NCBI RefSeq assembly: GCF_963576675.1
Contig: NC_088914.1
Coordinates: forward strand, 19,199,001-19,263,000
Source: Euphorbia lathyris
Lineage: Eukaryota > Streptophyta > Magnoliopsida > Malpighiales > Euphorbiaceae
DNA: 64,000 nucleotides
Reading direction: 5' to 3'
Part shown: positions 1 to 11,090 of the stretch, in pieces
How positions within the stretch are numbered: the stretch's first letter is position 1
How the letters are laid out: the number at the start of each line of letters is the position of its first letter
Translations under genes and position numbers: made by a program
Notes under the pieces: model-generated
Told to the model about the DNA's origin: nothing
Databases searched by the model: none
The model's input: only the letters and a program-made list of their open reading frames with translations

Positions 1-556
1 ATTTTCTTCACCTGTTCCTCTTCAGTGAAGTTCTTTCCAAGCCTTTTTAGCTCGTTTATAATATTTGTGAACCTTGTGTTCATTTCTGAGATGTCTTCAT
101 TCTCATTCATCTCAAACAGCTCATAGAGTCTCATATGTTGATTGACTTTAGACTCCTTAACTTTGCTTGTGCCTTCATAGGTTACTTCAAGCTTCTTCCA
201 AATCTCCTGTGCTGACTCGCAACTTGAAATCTTATTGTATTCTGCAGCATCTAATGCACAGTGAAGCATGTTTATAGCCGAAGCATTATTTTGTAATTTT
301 CTGAGGTCATCCTCTGTCCACTCAGCCTCACTTTTAACAATTTTCTCATCGTTAACAGTTTTGTATAGCACATGTGGACTTGAACAATTGCAAGCCATGC
401 ACTCATGTTTGTGGCTTGAATAAAGTTTTTCATCCTATTCTTCCAGAATGTATAATTTGACCCAAAGAATAGGGGAGGTCTAGTGATTGATAGTCCCTCA
501 GGGAGTATCTGTGTTTTTTGGTTTCCTGGAAGGAACCGAGTGCTATTCTCACCCAT
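1..556 (-). pseudogene. SIRE-type copia gag, 5' part, frameshifted (element A)
   Basis: This is the N-terminal half of a copia Gag polyprotein read from 556 leftward; the rest lies outside the window. The ATG at 554-556 opens a protein almost identical at its start to the gag genes at 2023-2980 and 46574-48316, with the RPPLFFGSNYTFWKNRMKNF stretch typical of the SIRE/Maximus gag family. After about residue 60 the frame is lost: bases about 340-400 lack the segment that encodes GPFVPVE in the other copies, and the reading then resumes in another frame to base 1. Gag would form the virus-like particle in the cytoplasm. The primer site and LTR of the same element follow directly upstream at 605-2022, so this is the 5' end of a minus-strand element. 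It is non-functional as it stands. Confidence 0.85.
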
Positions 557-604
557 TTTTAGGGATCAGCTCAAGATTGTCAAATCTTTGAGTAGTGAGC
601 TTAG

Positions 605-616
605 GCTCTGATACCA
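605..616 (-). promoter_or_regulatory. Primer-binding site (tRNA-iMet type), element A
   Basis: On the minus strand this reads TGGTATCAGAGC, complementary to the 3' end of initiator methionine tRNA, the usual primer for plant copia elements. It lies two bases inside the LTR boundary at 619. Confidence 0.9.
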
Positions 617-618
617 CT

Positions 619-2022
619 TGTTGGTCCCTGGTAATTAGTTCCAAGGGGGGGGGGGGGGGTTAGGAACTAATATAACTTTTTCGCGTTTTAATTAAGCTGA
701 CTGGAAGTTATTTTGAGAGTTTATTAACTCAGCTTTTGGTCAGCTTGGTGAGATATATTTCAAGACAGCTTTAGTCAGATGTTGACTAAAGTTGTTTTCT
801 TGTGAGTTAAGAATTGACACTCTTGGAGGTCAGCTTCTAACTCAGCACCACTTATTTACTCAAGGTCAGCTTAGGCAATTTATATGCTGAGTAAATATAG
901 CAAACAACACATACAATATAAGAGAGAGTTCAGAGATTACTCAGTATCACTTATCCTGGTTCGGCCTCTCTGCCTACGTCTAGTCCCCAGAGTCCTCCGG
1001 GCTTTTTGAATCCAATACTGAGCTCTTTAACGGTAGAGCACAAACCAATTACAAGGCAATTGAATATGCAAGAGTACCTTCCTCTATTCGTCTACTCAAC
1101 TCCTACTAAGTGCTACAACCCAGCACCTAGATTTCTCTACCACTGAATGCTTACAACCAGGCACTCAGCTTAACACTCTCAATATTCCTATTGATCACGA
1201 AACTTGTTCTTTTTATACTAAAGAACACTTTAGATGATTACACAACAATCAATCTAGCATTTACACAGAGAATAGAAAAATTGGTGTAAGATCTTTTTGT
1301 ATTTGAGTGCTTTCAAGATTTTCTCTCTTTGTATTTTTCTCTTGATACTTTTATGATGATCCAAGGTTCTTCATTGTCCTTTTATAGAAGGAAATTGCAT
1401 ATTTGGATCATTTGAATTGTTGTTACCGTTAACATCAAAACGGCTCTTTTGGGGAACATCTTCTGGTCAGCTTCAGACTGTTCCGCCATTCCCTTTCTCT
1501 ATTTTCTTCAGGCGTCAGGTTTGTCTTCTTGCGTTTGGCTTGCCTTTTTGTGCCAGTTGTCTTTTACCAATAATCCAATGACCCATGTCTCTTGGAATTA
1601 GTCTTTTGTGTGTCTTCGAGGTTCCAATTATTGGTGCAGAAGATTGGCTGACTTTGTCCTTTAGTGAACGGATCCTTCATGCTGTCCTGACTGTCACTCA
1701 GCTTTGTCTTTGGATGTTCAACTTCTGAGCTGAGTTCCTTCTTGGCCAGCTCCGTTCTGTTTAACCGCTTCTGAAGAAATCTTTAACTTTAGTCAGCTTC
1801 GTTTTGCTTCTGAGTTCTACTCCACTCCGCTTACATTGAGTTTCCGTTTTGCTCAGCTTTGCTTGTGCTGAATTTTGTCCTGTCTTTACTTTATATATAT
1901 ATTCTTGCACTCAATATTGAACAAACACATTAGTACAATTAAATCAAAGCATTTAAATTTAATTGCCTCTTAATCATGGATGATTTTGTCAAATCAAAAT
2001 CTTGTGGAAAGGTGTTTCAACA
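619..2022 (-). repeat. SIRE-type 5' LTR of element A
   Basis: This 1.4-kb LTR begins TGTTGAAACACC and ends GGGACCAACA-like on the minus strand, the same ends as the LTRs at 45179-46511 and 55455-56710. A run of 15 G at 645-659 is longer than in the sister copies. Its outer edge at 2022/2023 abuts the gag zinc-finger codons of element B, so element A inserted into element B. The left partner LTR and the second target-site copy are outside the window. Confidence 0.88.
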
Positions 2023-2980
2023 AGCTTGACTTGATATGGCCAATTTGATGACATTCAAAGCATGTAATGGGCTTTGAGTTGTCCTTCTTGTATTTGTTGT
2101 CGCTGGACTCAGCTTTATACTTATCAAACTTTCTGTAAGGCTTCTTAGAATATTTGTCATTCTTTCGGAACAGCCTTTTCATCTTCCTTGTGAACATAGC
2201 CATCTCCTCATCATCTGTTGAGCTCCCACCAGTGGAGTCAGCTTTCATGACAAGAGATTTTTGCTTCTTGTCTTCAGACTTTTCCTTCACCTCGAAATTC
2301 TTCATCGAGATTTCATGGGTCAGCAGCGAGCCGATGAGCTCATCATATTTATAGGTGGTTAAGTCCTGAGCTTCCTCAACAGTGGTCTTCTTTGCTTGCC
2401 AGCCTTTGGGAAGGCTCCTGAGTATTTTCTTGACTTGTTCTTCCTCAGTGAAGATCTTCCCAAGTCTCTTGAGCTCATTGATGATGTTGGTAAACCTTGC
2501 ATTCATGTCAGATATTCCCTCATCATTGTTCATTTCGAACAGCTCGTACAGTCTCATTTGCTGGTTCACCTTGGACTCCTTTACTTTATTGGTTCCTTCG
2601 TAGGTGACCTCCAGCTTCTTCCAGATCTCTTGCACCGACTCACAACCTGAGATTTTATTATATTCTGCAGCATCGAGCGCACAGTGAAGCATGTTTATAG
2701 CCGAAGCATGATTTTGTAGCTTCTTGAGATCATCCTCTGTCCATTTGGCCTCAGCTTTAACAACTGTTTGGCCAGCCACAACTTCGATAGGTACAAATGG
2801 ACCTTGGACTATAGATAGCCAGGCACTCATATTTGTAGCCTGAATGAAATTTTTCATCCTATTCTTCCAGAATGTGTAATTAGACCCGAAGAATAGGGGA
2901 GGCCGAGTAATGGACAGCCCCTCAGGTAAGATCTGAGTTGTTTGGTTTCCTGGGAGAAACCGAGTGTTGTTTTCGCCCAT
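2023..2980 (-). pseudogene. SIRE-type copia gag, interrupted by element A (element B)
   Basis: Gag of a second SIRE-type element, starting with the ATG at 2978-2980. About 318 residues stay open: the RPPLFFGSNYTFWK N-terminal block, the central capsid-like region (residues about 60-230), a lysine- and acid-rich linker, and the start of a CCHC knuckle (CFECHQIGHIKSS). At that point the reading runs into the LTR of element A at 2022, which supplies an artificial tail. The zinc knuckle is therefore cut and the downstream half, with pol, was pushed outside the window on the left. Up to the break the reading is intact and very close to the gag at 46574-48316, so the disruption looks recent compared with the element itself. 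Confidence 0.88.
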
Positions 2981-3028
2981 AGTGGGGATCAGCTTAAGGT
3001 GGTTAAACCTTTTACAGTGAGCTTTTAA

Positions 3029-3040
3029 GCTCTGATACCA
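3029..3040 (-). promoter_or_regulatory. Primer-binding site (tRNA-iMet type), element B
   Basis: Minus-strand TGGTATCAGAGC, two bases inside the LTR edge at 3043, as in element A and in the full element at 45179-56710. Confidence 0.9.
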
Positions 3041-3042
3041 CT

Positions 3043-4383
3043 TGTTGGTCCCTTATAACGTTACAAGTATAGTTCCAAGGGGGGGTTAGGAACTATTTAA
3101 AAATTTTAAGCTAGGGCGGACTTCTTTTTCGTGAGAAAAAGGTTTGGACAGCGGCGCTGAGTGAATAGTAAGATACTGGCTTAGTCAACTAGTGACTAGG
3201 TCAGTTTCTTTACTTGAGTCAGGAGATAGCACTTAGAGTCTATTCCTGAGCTCAGATATTCAATGCGCACAACTCAGCTTGACCTCTTTACTTGGTCAGT
3301 TTTTTGTTTAAGCAAGCAATAAATATATAAAGGAGTTAAAGGTTAGAAATATGTTACTCAGCAGATTTATCCAGGTTCGGCCTCCAAGCCTACGTCCTGT
3401 CCCCGGAACACGTTCCGAGATTTCGAATTCTCTACTGAGCTCTTTAACGGTAGAGCATCAAACATTTTACAATCTTAGCAACTGAGTATAACAAGAGTAC
3501 CTTCCTCTATACCTCTACTCAATCCTAATCTCTCGCTGAGTACTATAACTGAGTACTCAGCTTCTCCTTTCTAATCTCTAGAAATGATAAGTGTTTGTCC
3601 TAAACAATGATTGCTAAGACACCTTAGATGATTGAATAATCACTCTAGACTTTTACACAAAAGATATGAAATTTAGTGTAAGATTGCTTTGCTTTTTCTT
3701 GCAGAACTTTGCGTAGAAATTTGGTCAGCGTAATGGCTTGATCAAGTTCTGTATGAATGAAGCAACTGAAGGGCTCTATTTATAGAGATGTCTGAGGTGT
3801 CGGTCATTTCGAATTTCGAAATAACCGTTGGAGAGAAACGGCTTCCTGTCGTTGTCATCCTGTCTTGCTCAGAGCTCTCGGCCAATCAGATTTGAGTATC
3901 TTCTGTCCTCGGTCAGCTTTTGGTCAGCTCGGCAGAATGTCTCTCCATTTATGGTAAGGTCAACTGGACAGCATACTGTGTCTTCTGAACTTTACCCAAA
4001 ATGGAAATACTTTGTCTGAAAGTTGTTCTTAGCAAGCTGCTGTCTTGTACTCTTTGTCGAATCAACTCAGCAGCTTCGTCCCGAAGTTGTTCCTTGAAGG
4101 TCTTCTAGATCCTTCTTCCGCTGAGCTACGTTTTCTACATAACGACAGCGTTTTGACATACGCGGGCCGAGTTGCCTTAAACTGTTTGACTTTGGGTTTT
4201 GACTTCCTTATTGGGCTTTGGGCCTTTTAAACTTTGTGTCTTATAAACAATTTAACTCAACATTGAACAAACACATTAGTATAACAAATCAAAGCATTTA
4301 AACTTAGTGTGTTTAGAATATTGTTTTTAATTATACTTAAACAATTTTGTCAAATCAAAATTATGTGGAAAGGTGTTTCAACA
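3043..4383 (-). repeat. SIRE-type 5' LTR of element B
   Basis: 1341-bp LTR with TG...CA ends on the minus strand (TGTTGAAACACC at the 4383 end, GGGACCAACA at the 3043 end). The minus strand carries CTATAAATAG at 3776-3785, the same TATA decamer as in the other LTRs of this family. The outer edge at 4383/4384 sits inside the integrase frame of element C, which dates element B as younger than C. Confidence 0.9.
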
Positions 4384-5441
4384 GATATGTCTAGACATTT
4401 ATACCCACGATGATTGGATGGATAACCGAGGAAGACACAAGGACGTGAACGAGCCTCTAGCTTATGACGTGACACGGAAGGGATTAAAGGAAAACATAGA
4501 CAGCCAAAAATTCGTAAATGAGCATAGGTTGGGTCTGTTTGATACAGGATTTTAGTTGGGGAGTGATATCCTAAAATTTTGTGTGGATAGATGTTTAACA
4601 GGTAAGTTGCCAATTCAAGAGCATGATGCCAAAATTTAAACGGGACTGATGCATGATTCATAACAGTGCGAATTATGTTATTCACTGTGCGAATTGTTCG
4701 CTCAGATTTACCATTTTGAGAAGAGGTGTATGGACATGAGAATCGAAATTGCATTCCGTGAGTGTGAGAAAATTGACGAAATGAATTGTTATTGAATTCG
4801 CCCCCATTGTCACATTGAAATACTTTAATATCGCGTTCGAATTGGGCGCGAATTAAAGAACGAAATGCAAGAAAGACGTTAAAGACTTGTGATTTATGAG
4901 CTAGGGGAAATGTCCACAGAAAGTTTGTGTAGTTATCAAGAAACAAGACATAATAACGGTGACCACTTGAGCTTAAAATTGGAGATGTCCATATATCACT
5001 GTGAATTAAATCAAATGGCATACATGCGGATTTATAGGAGGACTGAAATGGTAATTTTACTTGTTTTCCATTAATGCAAGAGGAACAAACAGAAACATTT
5101 GGAACTTTATTACAGGAAAGCAAATTTTTATTCAACAGGGCATTCAAAACCGGAAGCCTTGGATGTCCTAAACGACTATGCCAGACATCAGAAGACAAAG
5201 TAGTAAAAACAGAAGCGGATGACGGTGACGGAAGGGAGCTAGACGCGACTGGATAAAGGTCCCCGCTACTGTTACATCTCATGATATTGGTACCCGTCTG
5301 TAAATCCTTCACAGAAAAACCCAAAGGATCAAATTCAACAGAGACTCGATTATCTTTAGTAAATTGACGAACAGAAATTAGGACCTTGGGCTTGCAGCGT
5401 GCACAACACAGGCCCATCCCGCCATATGTTTTTAATTCCAC
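4384..5441 (-). pseudogene. Ale/Retrofit-like copia pol fragment: pre-integrase and integrase (element C)
   Basis: The minus strand encodes, in order, the stretch that normally follows the protease (VLISVRQFT...FSVKDLQTGT), a GAG-pre-integrase zinc block (H-x-H near WHSRLGHP and CxxC at CSSC), and an integrase core with HSDIW, QCDNGGEF and the SQNGKSER glutamate motif, so the D, D and E residues are visible. The frame ends at 4384 where the LTR of element B begins, and the rest of pol is displaced beyond the window. Gag and protease are missing: only about 50 bases separate this frame from the primer site at 5492, so an internal deletion joined the leader to the post-protease region. The wording of the integrase fits the Ale/Retrofit lineage better than SIRE. 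Confidence 0.82.
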
Positions 5442-5491
5442 ACATTAATGAGGTTGTCAGGACTCGAACCCTCGACCGTTTGGTCCTAAAG

Positions 5492-5503
5492 GCTCTGATA
5501 CCA
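5492..5503 (-). promoter_or_regulatory. Primer-binding site (tRNA-iMet type), element C
   Basis: Minus-strand TGGTATCAGAGC. It marks the 5' side of element C and is followed on its outer side by TGTAACAAATTGG, the likely LTR edge. Confidence 0.8.
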
Positions 5504-5675
5504 TGTAACAAATTGGATTCTTCCGTAATTGTTATTGATGACAAATTGTCTATTTATACAAGAGAGTACAGTTTGTGTTGAGTTTAATGCCTAATCTAGA
5601 TACAGGCCTAGATATGAGGAACTAACTGTGTGATACAAAGTTATCTACTAAATATATTGTCTAATATTGAGGACA
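5504..5675 (-). repeat. Probable short LTR of element C
   Basis: Sequence outward from the primer site begins TGTAACAAATTG on the plus strand, giving the expected ...TTGTTACA end on the element strand. A TG start on the element strand could be at 5675, but there is no second LTR in the window to fix the edge, so the outer limit is a guess. Confidence 0.35.
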
Positions 5676-5796
5676 TGGATTAAACTTGGTGTTGGATCTC
5701 CATCACTCTCTGGATCAGTTATCGGTATTGGATCCACCCTAGTCCACTAAAGACAGGAGAGTCGGACCATAAAGGGGAATTCTATGTTTCTATCAG

Positions 5797-6051
5797 CTCC
5801 TAGAAGCCATAGCGCGTGCCTCTTTTAGGGCGAGGTTTGAATACAGTGAGGCCATCCGGGATGGAATACCAACAAATGCATTGACGAAACGCTTAAAGAG
5901 GATAGACCCTTTTGGTAGAAATTGGTTGGCCAATGAAAGTTTTGGTGCCGCACAGGATTTTGACCTAACTCAGATTGAGCCCCATGACACTCTGCTGTCA
6001 TGTGGACCAGTCATTTCTGTTAAGGAGTTACATTTTGTTATCCAAGTCTAG
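5797..6051 (+). pseudogene. Orphan exon-like open reading, unrecognised protein
   Basis: An open stretch of 84 codons and a TAG stop follows an acceptor-like TTTCTATCAG at 5787-5796. It starts LLEAIARASFRARFEYSEAI and ends SVKELHFVIQV. The composition looks like a real soluble protein rather than a chance ORF: no low complexity and a balanced mix of charged and hydrophobic residues. No start codon or upstream exon fits in the 120 bases before element C, so I read it as a terminal exon whose upstream part was removed or displaced by the retroelements, or a captured gene fragment. It points toward the 3' end of the nucleoredoxin gene at 6207. I do not recognise the family. Confidence 0.35.
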
Positions 6052-6110
6052 AATTGCACTATTTCACAAACGTTAAAATTAAAACAGGGATATTTTATAT
6101 ACCTTTGTCC

Positions 6111-6116
6111 TTTATT
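6111..6116 (-). terminator. Poly(A) signal AATAAA for the nucleoredoxin gene at 6207-10699
   Basis: Minus-strand AATAAA lies about 90 bases past the TGA stop at 6207-6209, a normal position for a plant near-upstream polyadenylation element. Confidence 0.55.
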
Positions 6117-6206
6117 GTAATAAAAATACATATTAGTTACGAACGAAAACAGAGTGCCATTTTAGATTTGATAGCTTGAAGATTCATTCTTTCCACAAAT
6201 CTCATA

Positions 6207-9200
6207 TCACTCTTTCACCACTTCCTCCTCCATCTTCTCTTCCAAATGTTTCAAATGATGTTCAGTGAATGGATATGCATCTGCTCCATATGATTTTAAA
6301 TGTTTCATAGCTTCCTTTGTTAGCACATGCCCATTTGAGCTAATAGCTATGGCTGCAGGAATGCTTTTTATTTTGAATTTGCTTTGCAGGATTGATTTTC
6401 TGTCATCACCAAATGGAAGGGCTAACCAAGGCATTTCTGAGTAGAATTCATCAAAAGAGGTTTGGTCTTTGTCACTTGAGATGAAGATCACTTCAAAATC
6501 ATTGTCTTTTGCCTTGATTTGATGGTATATTTCACTCATTTTTGGTAAAAAGTCTCGGCAGGGTTTGCACCATTTTGCTGACATGTATAGCACAATGTTC
6601 CTTCCAACTAGTTCAGACACTTGCACCTACAAAACCATATAACAACAGATCACAAATGCTTGATAAGATTAACTAAGTAGGGTGTCAAATTAGGTTGTCC
6701 GGTTACAAATGTGTCGTATCAATCTACTCTAGTACTTGTTACATGTTAATCCGAATGTAGTCTATTTAAAACGGATTGACACGATGAAAAAACGAAACTT
6801 AAAGGGATTGACACGGTTAATTAAAAAATTAAGGGTCAAAATGACTCTTACATTAGTAGTCATAACCAATTAAGTCCAAATCGAATTTTATAGTAAATTT
6901 TGACAGACCAAACACAATCTATTTTAATACCTAAAATTTGTAAATTTGAACTAGTTCACCAAACTTCATACCCAAAATTTAGACTAATTTATCAAAAGCT
7001 ATCAATTTAAAAGTTGGGTCTAAAATTCGGTTTGAACTAAATTGATACTGACAACTAGAGGTGGCAATTTCTGACACGAAAACACGAAAACAGAGCCAAC
7101 CCGACTGACACGACACGATTGACACGAAAGTCATTTTTCTAGCATTTATAACATATAAAACCATATGGAACATGAATATGAGATAACACGATTTTGACAC
7201 GAAACACGACAATTGCCAGGTCTACTGACAACCAATTCATCCTTAATTCATTAATTAAATGAATTGAATAAAGGTATAAAATAATAAGACCAATTTGACA
7301 CTATTAACATTTTTTTTTCTAAAAAAACATGTTAAAATATCAAAAATAATTTATATAAATTAGGATAAAATCGATACTAATTTATATTATTTATAAATAT
7401 ATTTAACATTGATATTTTAAATGGATCGGGTTGATATGACCCGTCAATTCATCAAAAATCATACAGATCACAAGGAGTTAATGAGTCAACCCATGATATA
7501 ACCCATTTATTTTGTGGTTTAAACGTGTCAACGTGTTTACTATCAAATCTATTAAGCTTTAATTCCTAACTCGTTCAATTTGCAGGTTCTGTAATTATGT
7601 TATCAGTATCATGACCCATTTTGACAACTCGATAAGAATTAGCATACTAAAAGGACTAACCTTAGAACCACTCTTTTGGATGACAAAATCTTGATCCCCA
7701 TGAACCAAAAGAGATTCTAGTGTGAGTGCTTCAAGTCTAGCCTTGTCAATCTCCGCAAGCTCAACAAGCTTCTCAGGCGAAAACGGGTAAGCATTGATGC
7801 CATGATCTTCAATAAGCTCAGCTACATTTTGCTGCAGAGTTTTACCATCGTCGCCAATTATGACAAGACACGGTAGGCCCCTAAGCTCGAAATACCGTGC
7901 TATTTTTTCGCGACTCTTCTCTTCAAATGGCAATGCTAACCAAGGCATTGTTTCAAGGCCTTGTTTGAAGTCACTGGCTTCAAAATCTATAGATATCCAC
8001 ACAATCTCAAACTTCCCTTCTTTTTCCTTGAGGTTTTTGTACATCTCCACGAGTTTGGGAGTAAATTCCAGGCATAACGGATGTGAATTCACTGAGAGAT
8101 ACAACCCAACCATTTTCCCTTCAAGCTCGGAAACATGAACCTGCCAATTTAATACGGATCCGATATTGATCAAGCAAGTTTAATATGCACAAAAAAAAAA
8201 AGTGTAAGTTTAATCAAAACGTGATATTTACATGGTTCGATTAATTTTACCAATATCTACATGCAGGGGTGCACCGACACTATGGCTGAGGGAGGTATTG
8301 ACCCCTTAGCCAGTCCAAAAGTACATTTTAGTATGGTAGGAGAATGATTTTGACCAGTCAAAATTCTCAACTTACCCCAGTCCAGCCTAGTAACACCTTT
8401 TAAAATTTTAGCCCTTGTAACTTTATCCAGCGTCCACCCCTATCTACGAGGCTGATGAGACTTACCTGTTTATCTTTTAGTATCCAATTTTCAAAGTCTT
8501 TTATATTTTCAACACAACAGCTTAACCCGAAACAAATTCTTGACTTCAAACACATCTAATTAAATTAAATTTTGATTCATTCTCAACATACATCATAACA
8601 AAACCATTAACATAAAAAGTACGTACCTTATTTCCATCCTTTGAAATCAGATAATCACGAGAACCCGAAACTAAGATAGAACTCAGTGCCTGATTCTTCT
8701 TAGCATTTTCTTCTTCTTTCTTGAAATACTCAACTTTTTCTTGTGAAAAAGGGTAACCCTCTATTCCATAGTCTCTAATGATTTTCACCCCTTGATCACA
8801 ACAAACCTCACCATTAGCATCAAGAAAAACAAGATTAGGAATCCCCCTAACCTTGAACAACTCCTTGAGCCGCTTTCGGTTTTCGTCATCAGAAAATGGG
8901 ATTGCAAGCCAAGGCATTTTTGAGAAATATGAATTGAAAGATTCTTCATCTCTATCAGAAGAAATGAAAACTAGCTCCAGTTGGAAATCATCTCCTTTGG
9001 AAGAAAGTTGTTCATACACTTCAATCAAGCTTGGGGTGAAATTCCTACATGGTCTGCACCATGAGGCTGAGAAATATAATCCCACAATCTTTCCAACCAA
9101 GTTGCACACTTTAACCTGTAAGCAGGGTGGAGCCATAACAAAATACTCGAAGGGTCAATAGACTAAACTATGTTAAAAATTACAAATAAGAGTCAAAATG

Positions 9201-10699
9201 ACCCTCAAATTTGACAGCCACGGTCAATTTAGCCACAACCATGATCAATTTAGCCCAATTAAAGTTTAGTTATTGATGCGGGCATCTAGTCGGTTAAATG
9301 TGTAAAAACGAGCGGTGGAAGAAGCAGAGCCAAAGTAGCAACCCATCAAGGGGAAGAGAATAAAATTTATGTAAAAAACATATCCCACATGCATTGTGGA
9401 TTTTTAAAAGGCACCTCCTTATTTCTGGAACCAAACCCGCACGCCATGTGGACTTTATAAAAGGCATCAATCCTTTTCGAAATGAATCCTACAAACCGTA
9501 TGGAAAACCCACACACTGCGTGGACTTTTAAAGGGCCCTTACAAATCAGTTCTGCCTCTTACTTGAGCTTCCCCTAATTACAACTTTGTCCCTCTTTATT
9601 TACAAGTCATCAGCTTATTTATAAATTTGTCACCCCTTTAACTTCACTCCATTTTACCCTTTAAGCTTTATATATTTAATTATATGTATTTATCCTTTCA
9701 TGTAATGTTATTTTTAAGTTTAAGGAGGATATAAATTCATCTCTTTCTTTGTAACGAATCAACGTTTTTTCTCTTTGAGAAGTATTAGGGTTCATCTCTC
9801 TTATCAATGAGGTTTTTTATTTCTATGGGTTTAACTCGTGAATTTTGAGGGGTTCACGGCTCCTTCAAGTTTTGCTTGAAAATATGTTTATTGATGTAAA
9901 GTCAAAATCAACACTATTCGTGTCACTTTGTCAAAATTTACCAACTTCAAGACCGAATTAATACCTAAACTTCAATTTGGTTTAAATTGATTTTGACTGT
10001 CAACTTTAAAAACTAGTTTGACCCTTAATTCTAAAAATTTCAGATTTTTTTTTAGACTAAGCATTAGAACAGTGATTTTGTCACAGATTTTGTCTAAAAC
10101 CAAATCCGTTACCAATTCGGAATAAACTGTAACTAGTGACAAAAAAATTTACATTTAGTGGTAGAAATTCACAGGAATTTTCACATGCACCTTAATGAGC
10201 AAGTGGATTTGCTCATTTACCGTTAGATATAGGCTTATTAAATCTAAGCCTCGTGATATTTTGGATCTCCACCTTAGGATTCTAATAATCATAGATCTAA
10301 CGGTGAATGAGCAAATTCTACATGCTCATTAAGGTGCATGTGATCAAGACTGAGAAATTCATGTACTATAATTTTTCATTATTTCCCTACGTGGAGGGTC
10401 AACAAACCTCTACGACTACGGATCCAAAAGGGAACCATACCGGAAGATATTTCCATAAAAAAAAGTTATCAATTATCAGTGAATTCTAGATCCGTCGCTA
10501 TTTTCTGTAACACTTTTAAATCCGCCAGCGGTGTTAATGTGTTAATGTTTTCTTTAGTGTATTAAGAAAAATGAAGAAAAGAAGTTTGAATTTATGGAAA
10601 GAGTACCTGATCACCATTGTTGCGGATGAGAAAGTCTGTGTCTTTGGAGGTGAGGAGGGATAAGAGATCATGAGAAACACCAACAACCTCGTTCGCCAT
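6207..10699 (-). CDS. Nucleoredoxin-like gene, shorter paralogue (4 exons, 493 aa)
   Basis: Exons 10699-10607, 9115-8627, 8140-7661 and 6626-6207, all joined by GT-AG introns in phase 0. The product has a 31-residue lead with LIRNNGDQ, then three thioredoxin-like domains, one per exon. Domain 1 carries WCRPC at residues 50-54 and domain 3 WCKPC at 373-377. In domain 2 the site is reduced to NSHPLC with only C217 left. Each domain has the PWLA(I/L)PF and FKVRGIPNL-type blocks of nucleoredoxins. It should act as a protein disulfide oxidoreductase in cytosol or nucleus. Unlike the tandem copy at 12478-14980, it ends about 20 residues after the domain 3 YPFTEHH motif, in a run of Glu/Lys, and lacks the C1-like zinc tail. 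All exons are open, so it is probably functional; the intron positions show it is a tandem duplicate. Intron 1 (1.5 kb) holds repeats. Confidence 0.93.
7056..7224. mobile_element. hAT-like MITE in intron 3 of the nucleoredoxin gene
   Basis: A 169-bp element with ends TAGAGGTGGCAATT and AATTGCCAGGTCTA (imperfect inverted repeats), flanked by the 8-bp direct repeat CTGACAAC at 7048-7055 and 7225-7232. An 8-bp duplication and GGTGGCAA-type ends fit non-autonomous hAT elements. The interior repeats the word GACACGA. It has no coding capacity. Confidence 0.75.
8269..8452. mobile_element. Decayed hAT-like MITE in intron 2 of the nucleoredoxin gene
   Basis: The edges read CAGGGGTGCACCG and CGTCCACCCCTA, imperfect inverted repeats of the AGGGGTG hAT type, with TCTACATG / TCTACGAG as a degenerate flanking duplication. 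The interior is not coding. I call it by its ends only. Confidence 0.4.
9260..10150. repeat. LTR-like repeat material in intron 1 of the nucleoredoxin gene
   Basis: This intron stretch contains several short degenerate palindromes of the form CCCACAxGCxxTGTGGAC, at 9384-9400, 9436-9453 and 9508-9525. They are followed by a TATA-like AT-rich block near 9660-9680 and a leader-like stretch with ATCTCTTATCAATG. A similar arrangement occurs at 59515-59900. I read it as a decayed LTR or promoter-containing repeat; there is no ORF of note and the edges are uncertain. Confidence 0.35.
10181..10343. mobile_element. Foldback MITE in intron 1 of the nucleoredoxin gene
   Basis: Two arms of about 65 bases form an inverted repeat starting TCACATGCACCTTAATGAGC and ending with its complement. 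The 163-bp unit would fold into a long hairpin. There is no coding capacity, and no target duplication is clear. Confidence 0.7.
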
Positions 10700-10706
10700 A
10701 GCTTTT

Positions 10707-11090
10707 TATTTTCTTCTTCCTGCTGTGCTGTTTAACTGCAAAAACAAAGGGTAGACTTGTTCAACATTTAAGTTTCCACTTCTCATATAATACAATAAAT
10801 TATACTCCTTTGATTCATCCGCCGAATTGTTATTTTAATTAACTCCAAGGTTTCCTAGCAATGACGAAGACTTTGCTTGGGGTCAATGAGATTAATGATA
10901 AAATAAATTCGTTCCTTGGCCTTTCTATTCCCAATTTTTAAAGATGGAATTCCACTGTTTATGACAATTCTGATTTAACCTTTTTAGTACTTTTATTTCT
11001 GGAAATCTTTAGCATGATCATTCAGATGGATAATAAATAAACGTTTGCTTTAATTAAATTAAATGTTCATAATTAACTAATTTAATTAAC
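10707..11090. other. Upstream region of the 6207-10699 nucleoredoxin gene
   Basis: AT-rich intergenic DNA. A TATA-like TATTATATGA on the minus strand lies near 10780, about 80 bases upstream of the ATG at 10699, and could be the core promoter. Nothing else is recognisable. Confidence 0.3.

Noticed and set aside
5440..5500. tRNA-like GGTTCGAGTCC box next to element C primer site
   Set aside because: A B-box-like word alone; no A box or acceptor stem around it, and it lies in retroelement leader DNA.
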